Assembly: GCA_964555675.1 (NCBI GenBank)
Contig: CAZKTU010000027.1
Location: forward strand, 1-45,377
Origin: CAIWXH01 sp964555675
Lineage (GTDB): Bacteria > Chloroflexota > Chloroflexia > Chloroflexales > Chloroflexaceae
Length of the DNA stretch: 45,377 nucleotides
Reading direction: 5' to 3'
The translations under genes and the position numbers were made by a program. The notes beneath the pieces are model-generated. The model was not told where the DNA came from and ran no database searches. It saw only the letters and a list, made by a program, of their open reading frames with translations. Every line of letters begins with the position of its first letter. The first letter of the stretch is position 1. Shown one piece after another: positions 10,993 to 18,070 of this stretch.

Positions 10993-11984
10993 CCATCCAG
11001 ACCAATATGACCAACTACGCGGGGCGGAGGGTGGTGGACCGCACCATGCGCGGTTGTACCATCCTCGCTACGGGCCTCGCGATCATCCCGCTGTTCCTGA
11101 TCATTGGCTATGTGCTGGTGATTGGTGGCTCGGCCCTCAGCGTCGACTTCTTCACCCAGACCTATAAGCCCCCCGTGCCGGCCGACGCTGGCGGCGCGAT
11201 CGACCCGGCCACAGGCCTGCCCCTCGATTTCGGCGGCATCGCGATCGACCCGGCCACCGGCCTGCCGATCGACCCGGCCACCGCCCCGGCCGAGGGTGCC
11301 CCGTCCGCCGAGGTGGTCTCCCAGGGTGGTGTGCTTCACGGCATCATCGGCACGATCATGATCACGGTGACGGCCCTGCTGATCTCGCTGCCGATCGGGA
11401 TCATGACCGGCATCTTCCTGTCCGAGTACCCCGATACGCCCTTCAACACCTTCATCCGCTTCGCCTGCGACGTGCTCAGCGGCGCGCCCTCGATCGTGAT
11501 CGGCGTGGTCGGCTATACGCTGCTGGTCCAACAAACGCGTACCTACTCAGGCCTAGCAGGATCAGTCGCCCTGACCTTCCTGATGGTGCCGACCATCGCC
11601 CGCACCACCGAGGAGATCCTCAAGCTGGTGCCGAACGCCACCCGCGAGGCGGCGATGGCGATGGGCGCGCCGATGTGGTACTCTACCCTCACCGTGGTCG
11701 TGCCCACCGCCCTCAGCGGCATCGTCACTGGCGCCCTGCTGGCCTTTGCCCGCGGCGCCGGCGAGACCGCCCCGCTGCTGCTGACCATCCAGGGCAACAG
11801 CAACGTCAGCTTCGATATGCTCGCCCCGATGGCCGCCTTGCCCCTGCTGACCTACAAGTACATCGAGTCGCCGTTCCCCTCCGAGAACCAGCTGGCCTGG
11901 GGCACGGCCTTCGTGCTGATGATGCTCGTGCTCGGCGTGAACCTGCTGGTGCGCGTCGCCACGGGCCGGCTGAAGAAAGGCTAG
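10989..11984 (+). CDS. pstA: Phosphate ABC transporter permease PstA with a repeat-bearing loop
   Basis: The partner permease of PstC, 331 residues, with six predicted helices. Family segments FLSEYPDTPFNTFIRF, VLSGAPSIVIGVVGY, VPNATREAAMAMGAPMW (EAA-type loop) and RGAGETAPLLLT are intact. Between helix 1 and helix 2 (about residues 58-105) it carries an extra Pro/Ala/Gly-rich loop with near-identical repeats AIDPATGLPLDFGG and AIDPATGLPIDPAT, which most PstA proteins lack. This loop should face outside, near docked PstS. The start ATG at 10989 overlaps the pstC stop; the longer frame from 10953 is inside pstC. A downstream pstB begins 4 bases after the stop. Confidence 0.95.
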   Translation: MTIQTNMTNYAGRRVVDRTMRGCTILATGLAIIPLFLIIGYVLVIGGSALSVDFFTQTYKPPVPADAGGAIDPATGLPLDFGGIAIDPATGLPIDPATAPAEGAPSAEVVSQGGVLHGIIGTIMITVTALLISLPIGIMTGIFLSEYPDTPFNTFIRFACDVLSGAPSIVIGVVGYTLLVQQTRTYSGLAGSVALTFLMVPTIARTTEEILKLVPNATREAAMAMGAPMWYSTLTVVVPTALSGIVTGALLAFARGAGETAPLLLTIQGNSNVSFDMLAPMAALPLLTYKYIESPFPSENQLAWGTAFVLMMLVLGVNLLVRVATGRLKKG

Positions 11985-11988
11985 GACG

Positions 11989-12816
11989 ATGGCGGTCGCC
12001 ACCGCAAAGCAGACAGCCCCCGCCGGCGCCCATCAGGCTCACAGCATGACGGTGCGCGGCCTCAAGCCCTTCTACGGCAAGCGCCAGGCCGTCAAGGCCG
12101 TCGATATGGACGTGCGCCCGAACCAGATCCTGGCGATGATCGGCCCCTCGGGCTGCGGCAAGAGCACCGTGCTGCGCTGCCTCAACCGCATGCACGAGGC
12201 CATCCCCTTCGCCCACGCCGAGGGCACCGTCAAGCTCGACGACCTCGATATCTACGCCCCCAGCGTCGACGCTACCCTGGTGCGACGCAAGATCGGCATG
12301 GTCTTCCAGCAGCCGATCGCCCTGCGCACGCGCAGTATTTTTGAGAATATCGCCGTCGGCCTGCGCCTCGGCGGCATGAACAATAAGGCCGAGCTCGCCG
12401 CCCGCGTCGAGAAGGCTCTGCGCGACGCGAATCTCTGGGACGAGGTCAAGGACAAGCTCGAGCTCTCGGGTCTGGCCCTCTCGGGCGGCCAGCAGCAGCG
12501 CCTGAGCATCGCCCGCACGATCGCGATCGAGCCCGATGTCATCCTCTTCGACGAGCCCTGCTCGGCCCTCGACCCGATCTCGACCCTCAAGGTCGAGGAG
12601 TTGCTGCTGCAGATGCGCGAGAAGTACACGCTCGTGATCGTGACCCATAACATGCAGCAGGCCGCGCGCGTCTCGGATCGCACCGCCGTCTTCATGGTCG
12701 AAAAGACCGGCGATGTGCCCGTGGGCCTCCTGGTCGAGGAGGGTCCGACCAATCAGATCTTCTCCTCGCCGAGCGATTCGCGCACCGAGGACTATATTAG
12801 CGGAAGGGTGGGCTAG
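11989..12816 (+). CDS. pstB: Phosphate ABC transporter ATP-binding protein PstB, first copy
   Basis: A 275-residue ABC ATPase that powers phosphate import. Walker A GPSGCGKST, Q-loop VFQQP, signature LSGGQQQR, Walker B VILFDEP and the switch HN(M) in VTHNMQQAARVSDR are all present; NRMHEAIP after Walker A is typical of PstB. The segment QQPIALRTRSIFENIAVGLR departs from the usual QxPNPFPxSI found in the second copy, so this paralogue has diverged in the region that contacts the permease. It starts 4 bases after pstA and ends one base before the second pstB. Confidence 0.95.
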   Translation: MAVATAKQTAPAGAHQAHSMTVRGLKPFYGKRQAVKAVDMDVRPNQILAMIGPSGCGKSTVLRCLNRMHEAIPFAHAEGTVKLDDLDIYAPSVDATLVRRKIGMVFQQPIALRTRSIFENIAVGLRLGGMNNKAELAARVEKALRDANLWDEVKDKLELSGLALSGGQQQRLSIARTIAIEPDVILFDEPCSALDPISTLKVEELLLQMREKYTLVIVTHNMQQAARVSDRTAVFMVEKTGDVPVGLLVEEGPTNQIFSSPSDSRTEDYISGRVG

Positions 12817-12817
12817 C

Positions 12818-13684
12818 ATGAGCGACGCACAGGTCCGGAGCACGCCGCTCGCCGGTAGCTTCGCCACGACGGCGGCCGCTCGCGCCAGGACGCGCGATGA
12901 CGCGGCCGTCGCCGCGACGAAGATCGAGGCGAAGGAGTTCCACTTCTACTATGGCGCCTTCAAGGCCCTCAATAACATCAGCATCGCCATCCCCCAGGGC
13001 GAGGTGACCGCCCTGATCGGCCCCTCGGGCTGCGGCAAGTCGACCCTGCTGCGGGCAATGAACCGCATGCACGACAAGACCGTCGGCGCCAGGGCCGAGG
13101 GCGCGCTCACGATCGACGGCAAGCCGGTCTACGGCGAGGGTGTCGACCCGATCCTGTTGCGCCGCCGCGTGGGCATGGTCTTCCAGCGCCCCAACCCCTT
13201 CGCCAAGTCGATCTTCGACAATGTTGCCTATGGCCTGCGCGTGCTCGGCGAGCGCGACAACAATAAGATCAAAGAGCGCGTCGAGTGGGCCCTGCGCCGC
13301 TCGGCCCTCTGGGACGAAGTCAAGGATCGCCTCAACTCCCCCGGCACGGCCCTCTCGGGCGGCCAGCAGCAGCGCCTCTGCATCGCCCGCGCTGTGGCCA
13401 CCGCCCCCGAGGTTGTGCTGATGGACGAGCCCTGTTCGGCCCTCGACCCGATCGCGACCCTCAAGGTCGAGGATCTGATCGCCGAGCTGCGCGGCGAGTT
13501 TACGATCGTGATCGTGACCCACAATATGCAGCAGGCCGCCCGCGTCTCCGACCGCACAGCCTTCATGCTGATGGACCCCAAGACGCGCGCCGGCAACCTG
13601 ATCGAGTACAGCCCGACCAACGAGCTGTTCACCAACCCCAGGGATACGCGCACCGAGGAGTACCTCAGCGGTCGCTTCGGCTAA
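12818..13684 (+). CDS. pstB: Phosphate ABC transporter ATP-binding protein PstB, second copy
   Basis: A 288-residue ABC ATPase with Walker A GPSGCGKST, Q-loop and canonical PstB segment FQRPNPFAKSIFDNVAYGLR, signature LSGGQQQR, Walker B VVLMDEP and VTHNMQQAARVSDR. It has about 40 extra N-terminal residues rich in Ala/Arg before the ATPase core (IEAKEFHFYYG). The ATG at 12818 follows GGAAGGGTGGG; the longer frame from 12713 lies inside the first pstB. Tandem pstB pairs are known, for example in Bacillus, and either homodimers or a heterodimer may serve PstCA. A phoU gene, which often ends such operons, does not follow. Confidence 0.96.
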   Translation: MSDAQVRSTPLAGSFATTAAARARTRDDAAVAATKIEAKEFHFYYGAFKALNNISIAIPQGEVTALIGPSGCGKSTLLRAMNRMHDKTVGARAEGALTIDGKPVYGEGVDPILLRRRVGMVFQRPNPFAKSIFDNVAYGLRVLGERDNNKIKERVEWALRRSALWDEVKDRLNSPGTALSGGQQQRLCIARAVATAPEVVLMDEPCSALDPIATLKVEDLIAELRGEFTIVIVTHNMQQAARVSDRTAFMLMDPKTRAGNLIEYSPTNELFTNPRDTRTEEYLSGRFG

Positions 13685-13695
13685 GCGTAAGGCGC

Positions 13696-13753
13696 CAGGG
13701 GTTTTGCCCCTGCCAACCTCCAGTCTCCGAAGGGGCCGCCGCCGGCCCCTTCG
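13696..13753 (+). terminator. Two hairpins at the end of the pst operon
   Basis: CAGGGG-TTTTG-CCCCTG (13696-13712) is followed by CGAAGGGGCCG-CCGC-CGGCCCCTTCG (13728-13753, 11 perfect pairs). Neither has a clear T-tract, so this is a probable but not canonical end of the pstSCABB transcript. Confidence 0.6.
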
Positions 13754-13842
13754 CGCTCCCCCGCGCCAGGCGAAGCCCCGGAATGGGGCCAACCATTTAT
13801 GGTACACTTGCGGCGCAAGGCCAGCTCATGAAGGGGGTACTC

Positions 13843-14331
13843 ATGCTCACGCCGCAGCAGCTTGCCGACGCCTTCAAGCGCAATGTGCAGATCGTCAAGA
13901 TGCAGGCCGCCGACCTCAGCCACGCCGAGAGCCTGCTACAGCCGCCCTTTCGCGGCAATTGCATGAACTGGGTGGTTGGCCATATCGTCAGCAGCCGCAA
14001 TACCGTGCTGCGCCTGCTCGACCAGGGCCCCGCCCTCGACCCCGCCGTGGCCGCCCGCTACGCCCGCGACGCCCAGCCGATCACGGGCCTCGACGAGGCA
14101 GTCGTGCCGCTCGAGCAGCTCCTGGCCGCCCTCGATGAGGGCCAGGCCCGTATCGAGGCCGCCCTCGCCGCCGCCAGCGACGAGGCCCTCGCCCGCGAGC
14201 TAAGCCTCTTCGGCGGGAGCACCCGCTCCGTCGGCGCCTGGCTCTTCTTCCAGTACTTCCACGATACCTTCCACGTCGGCGAGACAAGTGTGCTGCGCCA
14301 GCTGGCCGGCAAGGACGATAAGGTGATCTAG
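13843..14331 (+). CDS. DinB-like four-helix metal-binding protein
   Basis: A 162-residue protein of the DinB/YfiT-like superfamily, whose members are four-helix bundles binding a divalent metal through three histidines; several act as thiol-dependent transferases, most are uncharacterised. Here the likely ligands are His in WVVGHIVSSRN (near residue 48) and the two in YFHDTFHVGETS (near 142-146). I chose the ATG at 13843 (MLTPQQ) because GGGGG lies 7 bases upstream; the ATG at 13828 has no good site. The gene is followed after 8 bases by a TrmB-like methyltransferase, so they may be co-transcribed. The substrate is unknown. Confidence 0.85.
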   Translation: MLTPQQLADAFKRNVQIVKMQAADLSHAESLLQPPFRGNCMNWVVGHIVSSRNTVLRLLDQGPALDPAVAARYARDAQPITGLDEAVVPLEQLLAALDEGQARIEAALAAASDEALARELSLFGGSTRSVGAWLFFQYFHDTFHVGETSVLRQLAGKDDKVI

Positions 14332-14339
14332 GCGCTGCC

Positions 14340-15020
14340 GTGGCACGAGGACGCTACCCGGCGCGGTTGAATGTGTCGCCGCCGCCCCCAGAGCTCGCCG
14401 CGCGCTACCTGCGCGTCTGGCCCGGCCACGCATTGTACGCCGGGCGCGATGGCTTTCCCGCCGTCTCGTCGCCTGGCCTCTTCGGCGATGATCATCCCCT
14501 CGAGCTCGACCTGGGCTGCGCCACCGGCGACCTCGTGCTGGCCCTGGCGACCATGCGCCCCGAGGCGAACTATGTCGGGGTCGATATTGTCGGCAAGCCC
14601 CTCTGGCGCGCCGTCGAGCGGGCCGCTCAGGCCGGGCTGAGCAACGTGCAGTTCTTACAGGCCGATGCGCGCCTGGTCTACGGACAGATCCCCGACCGCG
14701 CCCTGCGCGCCGCCTACATCCATTTTCCAGCCCCCATGCTGCGCAATAGCCAGCGCAAGGGCCGCCTGATCTCCGCCCCTATGCTCGCCGAGATGCAGCG
14801 CTGCCTGCGCCCCGGAGGCGTGCTCAGCCTGATGACCGACCAGCCCGCCCTCTTCGCCGAGCTCCAGGCCCTCCTGCCCGCGGCCCCCGGCCTCGCCGTC
14901 GTCCCGCCCGAGCACTGGTCGGTGGCCATGACCGAGCTGGTCAAGTCGCACTACCACCGCCGCTGGGAGGAGCGGGGCCGTCCAATCCTGCGCACCGAGT
15001 TGCTGCGCCTGGACCCCTAG
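14340..15020 (+). CDS. TrmB-like tRNA (guanine-N7)-methyltransferase, divergent
   Basis: A 226-residue SAM-dependent methyltransferase. The SAM site is LELDLGCATGDLVLALA (near 58) and NYVGVDIVGK; LSNVQFLQADAR follows. The segment HFPAPMLRNSQRKGRLIS sits where TrmB has NFPDPWPKKRHHKRRL, and KSHYHRRWEERGRPILRTEL matches the TrmB C-terminal TxFExRxxxxGxxxxDL region. TrmB methylates N7 of guanine-46 in tRNA. The core PDPWPKKRH motif, which carries conserved Asp and Lys/Arg residues, is largely replaced here, so substrate or activity could differ. Translation starts at GTG (14340). No other TrmB is visible in this window for comparison. Confidence 0.75.
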   Translation: MARGRYPARLNVSPPPPELAARYLRVWPGHALYAGRDGFPAVSSPGLFGDDHPLELDLGCATGDLVLALATMRPEANYVGVDIVGKPLWRAVERAAQAGLSNVQFLQADARLVYGQIPDRALRAAYIHFPAPMLRNSQRKGRLISAPMLAEMQRCLRPGGVLSLMTDQPALFAELQALLPAAPGLAVVPPEHWSVAMTELVKSHYHRRWEERGRPILRTELLRLDP

Positions 15021-15037
15021 CCTCTGCCCAAACTGCC

Positions 15038-15231
15038 GCCACCCGTACGGGCGCACCCATGCCTGCGCCCCGCCACCCGTACGGGCGCACCCATGCCTGC
15101 GCCCCGCCACCCATGTGTGCGCCCAGTGTGCGCCCCGCCACCCGTACGGGCGCACCCATGCCTGCGCCCCGCCACCCGTACGGGCGCACCCATGTGTGCG
15201 CCCAGTGTGCGCCCAGTGTGCGCCCAGCCCC
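15038..15231. repeat. Tandem repeat with CCCGTACGGG palindromes between convergent genes
   Basis: Four copies of CCACCCGTACGGGCGCACCC followed by ATG, and usually CCTGCGCCCCG (34-bp unit), alternate with a short CCCAGTGTGCG unit present four times. Each long unit contains the palindrome CGCCCGTACGGGCG, or its first ten bases. The block fills the whole space between the stops of two convergent genes, like the repeat at 560-876 but of different sequence. No protein reading frame across it looks real. Confidence 0.88.
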
Positions 15232-15253
15232 GCAGCGTAGCTCGGACGCTGCA

Positions 15254-15796
15254 CTACGGTCGCTCGTGCTCGGCCACGTAGGCATCCCGCCGCGCCTCGA
15301 GGTCGGCGACGATCGCCGCGGGCACGACCCCACGCAGGGCCGCAATGATCGCCGCCGCCCGCTCTTCCTGCGCGGGGATCGGGAAGGCCGGGATGGTGAC
15401 CATGCGCCCCTCGCCGACGACCGTGAGCCGCTCGGAGCTGCCGCCGACTGGCGGGAGCTCCATCGCTCGCCAGCTCTCGCGAAACAGACCCTCCTCGATC
15501 ATCGCCCCATACAGCCTATCCAGCTCGGCCCGCGGCACGCTGAACGGCTCGCTCCAGACCGGCACGCCTTCGCCGGGGTAGTCGGGGATCATCGTCACCT
15601 CGCCCGCGCCGTCGGCCTGAAGCGTGATCCTATACTCGTAGTGGTAGGGCGGCGGCAGGCTGCCCTCGTACCACTCATAGGTCGCCAGGAAGTCGTTCGG
15701 GGCGGGGCCGACGGCGCCCCTGTTCGCGCAGCCCATCAAGAGGGCCGTGGCTGATAGGCCCAGCAGGGCGACCATAAGTGTGCGAGGCTGCATCAT
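15254..15796 (-). CDS. Putative lipoprotein, unknown function
   Basis: A 180-residue exported protein. The signal peptide (MMQPRTLMVALLGLSATALL) ends at lipobox LMGC, Cys near 23, so it is probably lipid-anchored. The mature part has beta-rich alternation (YHYEYRITLQADGAGEVTMI, then ERLTVVGEGRMVTIPAF) and a helical C-terminus. I recognise no family motif. I chose the ATG at 15796 because AGGAGG lies 5 bases upstream and the signal peptide follows at once; the longer frame to 15961 overlaps the upstream gene and is compositionally unlike protein. It lies downstream of the DUF488 gene on the same strand. Confidence 0.8.
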   Translation of the reverse strand: MMQPRTLMVALLGLSATALLMGCANRGAVGPAPNDFLATYEWYEGSLPPPYHYEYRITLQADGAGEVTMIPDYPGEGVPVWSEPFSVPRAELDRLYGAMIEEGLFRESWRAMELPPVGGSSERLTVVGEGRMVTIPAFPIPAQEERAAAIIAALRGVVPAAIVADLEARRDAYVAEHERP

Positions 15797-15852
15797 GCTC
15801 CCTCCTGAGGTAGCTGAAGGTCGAGTGCGCTGCGGGAAGGCCTGGCTTCCCC

Positions 15853-16290
15853 CTAGATATGAACGACCTGCAGCGCGCCGCTCGCCCGCTCTACAAGCAG
15901 CTCGGCCACGACGAGACGATGGCACTCCTGGGCCTTGCTCTCGTAGCAGAGCAGCGCACACGTCTCGCTCCGAGCGAGGCTGAGGGCCTGATCCAGGCTG
16001 TCGCCCTGGGCTGCGAAGAGCGGCCTGACTGCGCGAAAGAGGGCCGCATAGTCCTTGCTGCGCCGTACCTCGTCGCGCAGCGGCTTCGGCGTGCCTAGCT
16101 CGGCCAGGTGACAGTAGCTGAGCCCGAGCTCGCCAAGGTGGGCGGCCAGCCGCTTCTTGTTGAAGTCGGGCTTCCGGCTGTATGGCCGCTCGCGGATGTC
16201 GATCAGCCTGCTGACCCCATGGCCGAGCAGTAGATCGCAGAAGCTGCCGAGGCTCTGGCCCTGGTAGCCGACCGTGAACAGGGTGGCCAT
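15853..16290 (-). CDS. DUF488 family protein
   Basis: A 145-residue cytosolic protein with the DUF488 signature: N-terminal LFTVGYQGQSL, DIRERPYSRKPDFNKKRL, then HLAELGTPKP and the C-terminal LLCYESKAQECHR. The conserved DxRxxPxSR and CxExxxxxCHR motifs suggest a binding pocket, but no reaction is firmly established for the family. Start ATG 16290 (MATLFTVGY) has AAAGGA 8 bases upstream; the ATG at 16299 would have the AAAGG directly against it. It is divergent from the 16442 gene across a 151-base promoter region. Confidence 0.9.
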   Translation of the reverse strand: MATLFTVGYQGQSLGSFCDLLLGHGVSRLIDIRERPYSRKPDFNKKRLAAHLGELGLSYCHLAELGTPKPLRDEVRRSKDYAALFRAVRPLFAAQGDSLDQALSLARSETCALLCYESKAQECHRLVVAELLVERASGALQVVHI

Positions 16291-16318
16291 GGTTCGCATC
16301 CTTTTAGAAAATTCGTTC

Positions 16319-16347
16319 TTGACGAGGCTGACAACCTTTGCTATACT
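16319..16347 (+). promoter_or_regulatory. Near-consensus sigma70 promoter
   Basis: TTGACG (16319-16324), a 17-base spacer, and TATACT (16342-16347) face the gene at 16442. It is the best promoter match I found in the window. A ribosome site GAGGAGG follows 90 bases later, directly before that gene. Confidence 0.8.
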
Positions 16348-16441
16348 TTAGCACAGGCGAGCTAGAAGCACAAAAGAGCTATTTCTCTCGCGTAGTCACC
16401 GGGGAAGGTGCCGCGCGTCAGACCGCACGAGGAGGACCACG

Positions 16442-16963
16442 ATGGCAGTCCAGAGTCGCAACCTAGGCCCCGATCGGCGCTCCCCGATCAGCCTGCCTGT
16501 CGGCAATGTCGGCAATATCGCTTATCTGATCACCGGCATCCTGGCCCTGCTGGCCGCCTACGTGCTGCTCAGCAGCGCGATCGGCTTCGGCCGCACGATC
16601 ATCGACGACGTGAAGTACGGGCGCCCGCGCACCTTCCATCTGACGGCCACGGTCGGCCGCCCCGAAGAGGCCAACGCCCCTACACATCTGATCGCCATGA
16701 ACCTCGAGCGCCAGGTCGTCATCCTCGAGATCCCCGGTGGCGACTCGACCAAGGTGCGCACCCTGCCCGGCCCCTACCTCTTCGGCGCCGGCGAGGATCT
16801 CACCCCCGTCACCATGCGCCTGGCCGACATGAACGGCGACGGCGCCGATGATCTGGTTGTGCGCGTCAAGGACGAGGAGATGGTCTACCTCAACCGCGAC
16901 AACAGCTTCAATCTTATCACCGCCGAGGAGCGCCAGCAGCTCATTCAGGGCGCCGGCAGCTAA
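16442..16963 (+). CDS. Membrane-anchored protein with an FG-GAP-like calcium motif
   Basis: A 173-residue protein: cytoplasmic N-terminus, one membrane helix (about residues 27-48, IAYLITGILALLAAYVLLSS), then an extracytoplasmic domain. This domain contains HLIAMNLERQVVILEIPGGD and LADMNGDGADDLVVRV, the DxNxDGxxD calcium loop seen in FG-GAP/VCBS-type beta-propeller repeats; there is only room for one or two such repeats. No enzyme motif is seen. It has AGGAGG before the ATG, a near-consensus promoter upstream and an intrinsic terminator downstream, so it is a single-gene unit that should be well expressed. The function is unknown. Confidence 0.85.
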   Translation: MAVQSRNLGPDRRSPISLPVGNVGNIAYLITGILALLAAYVLLSSAIGFGRTIIDDVKYGRPRTFHLTATVGRPEEANAPTHLIAMNLERQVVILEIPGGDSTKVRTLPGPYLFGAGEDLTPVTMRLADMNGDGADDLVVRVKDEEMVYLNRDNSFNLITAEERQQLIQGAGS

Positions 16964-17014
16964 AGCCGCGGGCGCACTTCCCCGCGCCCTTCTGCGCCAT
17001 CAGGTCTTCCAGTA

Positions 17015-17038
17015 GCGCCGCGGCATCTGTCGCGGCGC
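17015..17038 (+). terminator. Intrinsic terminator of the 16442 gene
   Basis: GCGCCGCG-GCATCTGT-CGCGGCGC followed by CTCTTTATC on the plus strand. The T-run lies only on the plus side, so it serves the upstream plus-strand gene rather than the convergent one. Confidence 0.75.
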
Positions 17039-17046
17039 CTCTTTAT

Positions 17047-18039
17047 CTAGCGATCGCTGCCGGTCGGTACAAACAGGGTCGGCAGGCGCTGGGCCAGGCC
17101 CAGGTTTCCGCTCACCCGCAGCTGCCGCAGCGCGATCGCTCGCCACACCGGGGTCTGGTAGGTCATCAGCTTGCAGAAGATGTCGGCGCTCGCGAACCAG
17201 AAGCGCACGTCGTTGGTGCGCGCCATGCCGATCTTGCCAAGCCCACCCCCCGGCCCCACGCGCACGTACCAGCTGCCTCCGCCCTGGCCCTCGATGCTGA
17301 AGCCGATCGTGGCGTGCAGGTCGCCGCCCCGCTCGGGCCAGTAGGTCAGGCCGAACATATGGATAAAGCGGTTAATCTGACGCCGCATCATGCCCGGCTG
17401 AAAGTAGATCCAGATCGGTCGCGAGCGCGCCACCGCCAGCTGGCCGCCGTGGACGATCCCCGCATGGGCCAGCGAGCTGCCGAAGATCTCGGCCACTGTG
17501 GGCGCCGCCCCAAAAAAGGGCACCGGCACCATGCGCCCCAGATCATCACGCTCGAGCGTCGCGGCCAGCCGCGCCGCCTCGTCCAGCGCCCCTAGGAACG
17601 CGCCCACTAGCTCGGGCACCGGCGTCCCTGCGCGGGCCTCGATCGCGGCTCTGTTCGCCTCCCTGAGATCGCCGCGCTCCCTCAGCCCTGCTATCTGCAC
17701 CGGGCGACCCTCCAGCCCCGCCTTTATGCACTCGTTGTAGACGTGGGCGACCACCCCGACATGGGCCAGAGCCTGCCGGCGCGTCCATCCCGTCGGCCGC
17801 CGCTCGGTCCGCTTGAGCCAGTCCTCTTCCTTCACGCGCTCGAAGGTGCCGCTATAGATCTCGCGCAGCTCGAGGAAGTCGGCGGCCAGGGTGTAAGAGG
17901 TGAAGGCCCCGATCCGATCCTCGAGCCTCTCGAGCGCCGCCTCGGCCGCGATCTGCTCTTCGCTCAGCTCTTCGGCAACGGGGGGCGCGATCTCGTCCTG
18001 GGCCGCCTCGTCGGGCGGTAGCTTCTGCTCTTGTGCCAT
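17047..18039 (-). CDS. DinB/MDMPI-like domain fused to an SCP2 sterol-carrier domain
   Basis: A 330-residue cytosolic protein in two parts. After an acidic N-terminal stretch, residues about 45-195 form a DinB/maleylpyruvate-isomerase-like helical bundle (TGWTRRQALAHVGVVAHVYN and SLAHAGIVHGGQLAVAR supply candidate metal histidines). Residues about 230-325 resemble SCP2-type lipid-binding domains (SWYVRVGPGGG, DVRFWFASADIFCKLM, then LRVSGNLGLAQRLPTLF). SCP2 domains bind hydrophobic ligands. The pairing suggests chemistry on, or carriage of, a lipid-like substrate. Start ATG 18039 (MAQEQKL) has GAGGA 5 bases upstream. It lies 31 bases after an NAD(P)-dependent reductase gene, probably one operon. 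Confidence 0.75.
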   Translation of the reverse strand: MAQEQKLPPDEAAQDEIAPPVAEELSEEQIAAEAALERLEDRIGAFTSYTLAADFLELREIYSGTFERVKEEDWLKRTERRPTGWTRRQALAHVGVVAHVYNECIKAGLEGRPVQIAGLRERGDLREANRAAIEARAGTPVPELVGAFLGALDEAARLAATLERDDLGRMVPVPFFGAAPTVAEIFGSSLAHAGIVHGGQLAVARSRPIWIYFQPGMMRRQINRFIHMFGLTYWPERGGDLHATIGFSIEGQGGGSWYVRVGPGGGLGKIGMARTNDVRFWFASADIFCKLMTYQTPVWRAIALRQLRVSGNLGLAQRLPTLFVPTGSDR

Positions 18040-18070
18040 TGCCATCCTCACCGGCCCCGGCCGGCGCTGC

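Noticed and set aside
15038..15231. Possible CRISPR array from the regular repeats
   Set aside because: There are no unique spacers; units are directly adjacent and near-identical, and no cas gene is present.
15859..16098. 79-residue plus-strand frame (MNDLQRAARPL...) opposite DUF488
   Set aside because: It lies wholly inside the well-supported DUF488 gene on the other strand and has no ribosome site.
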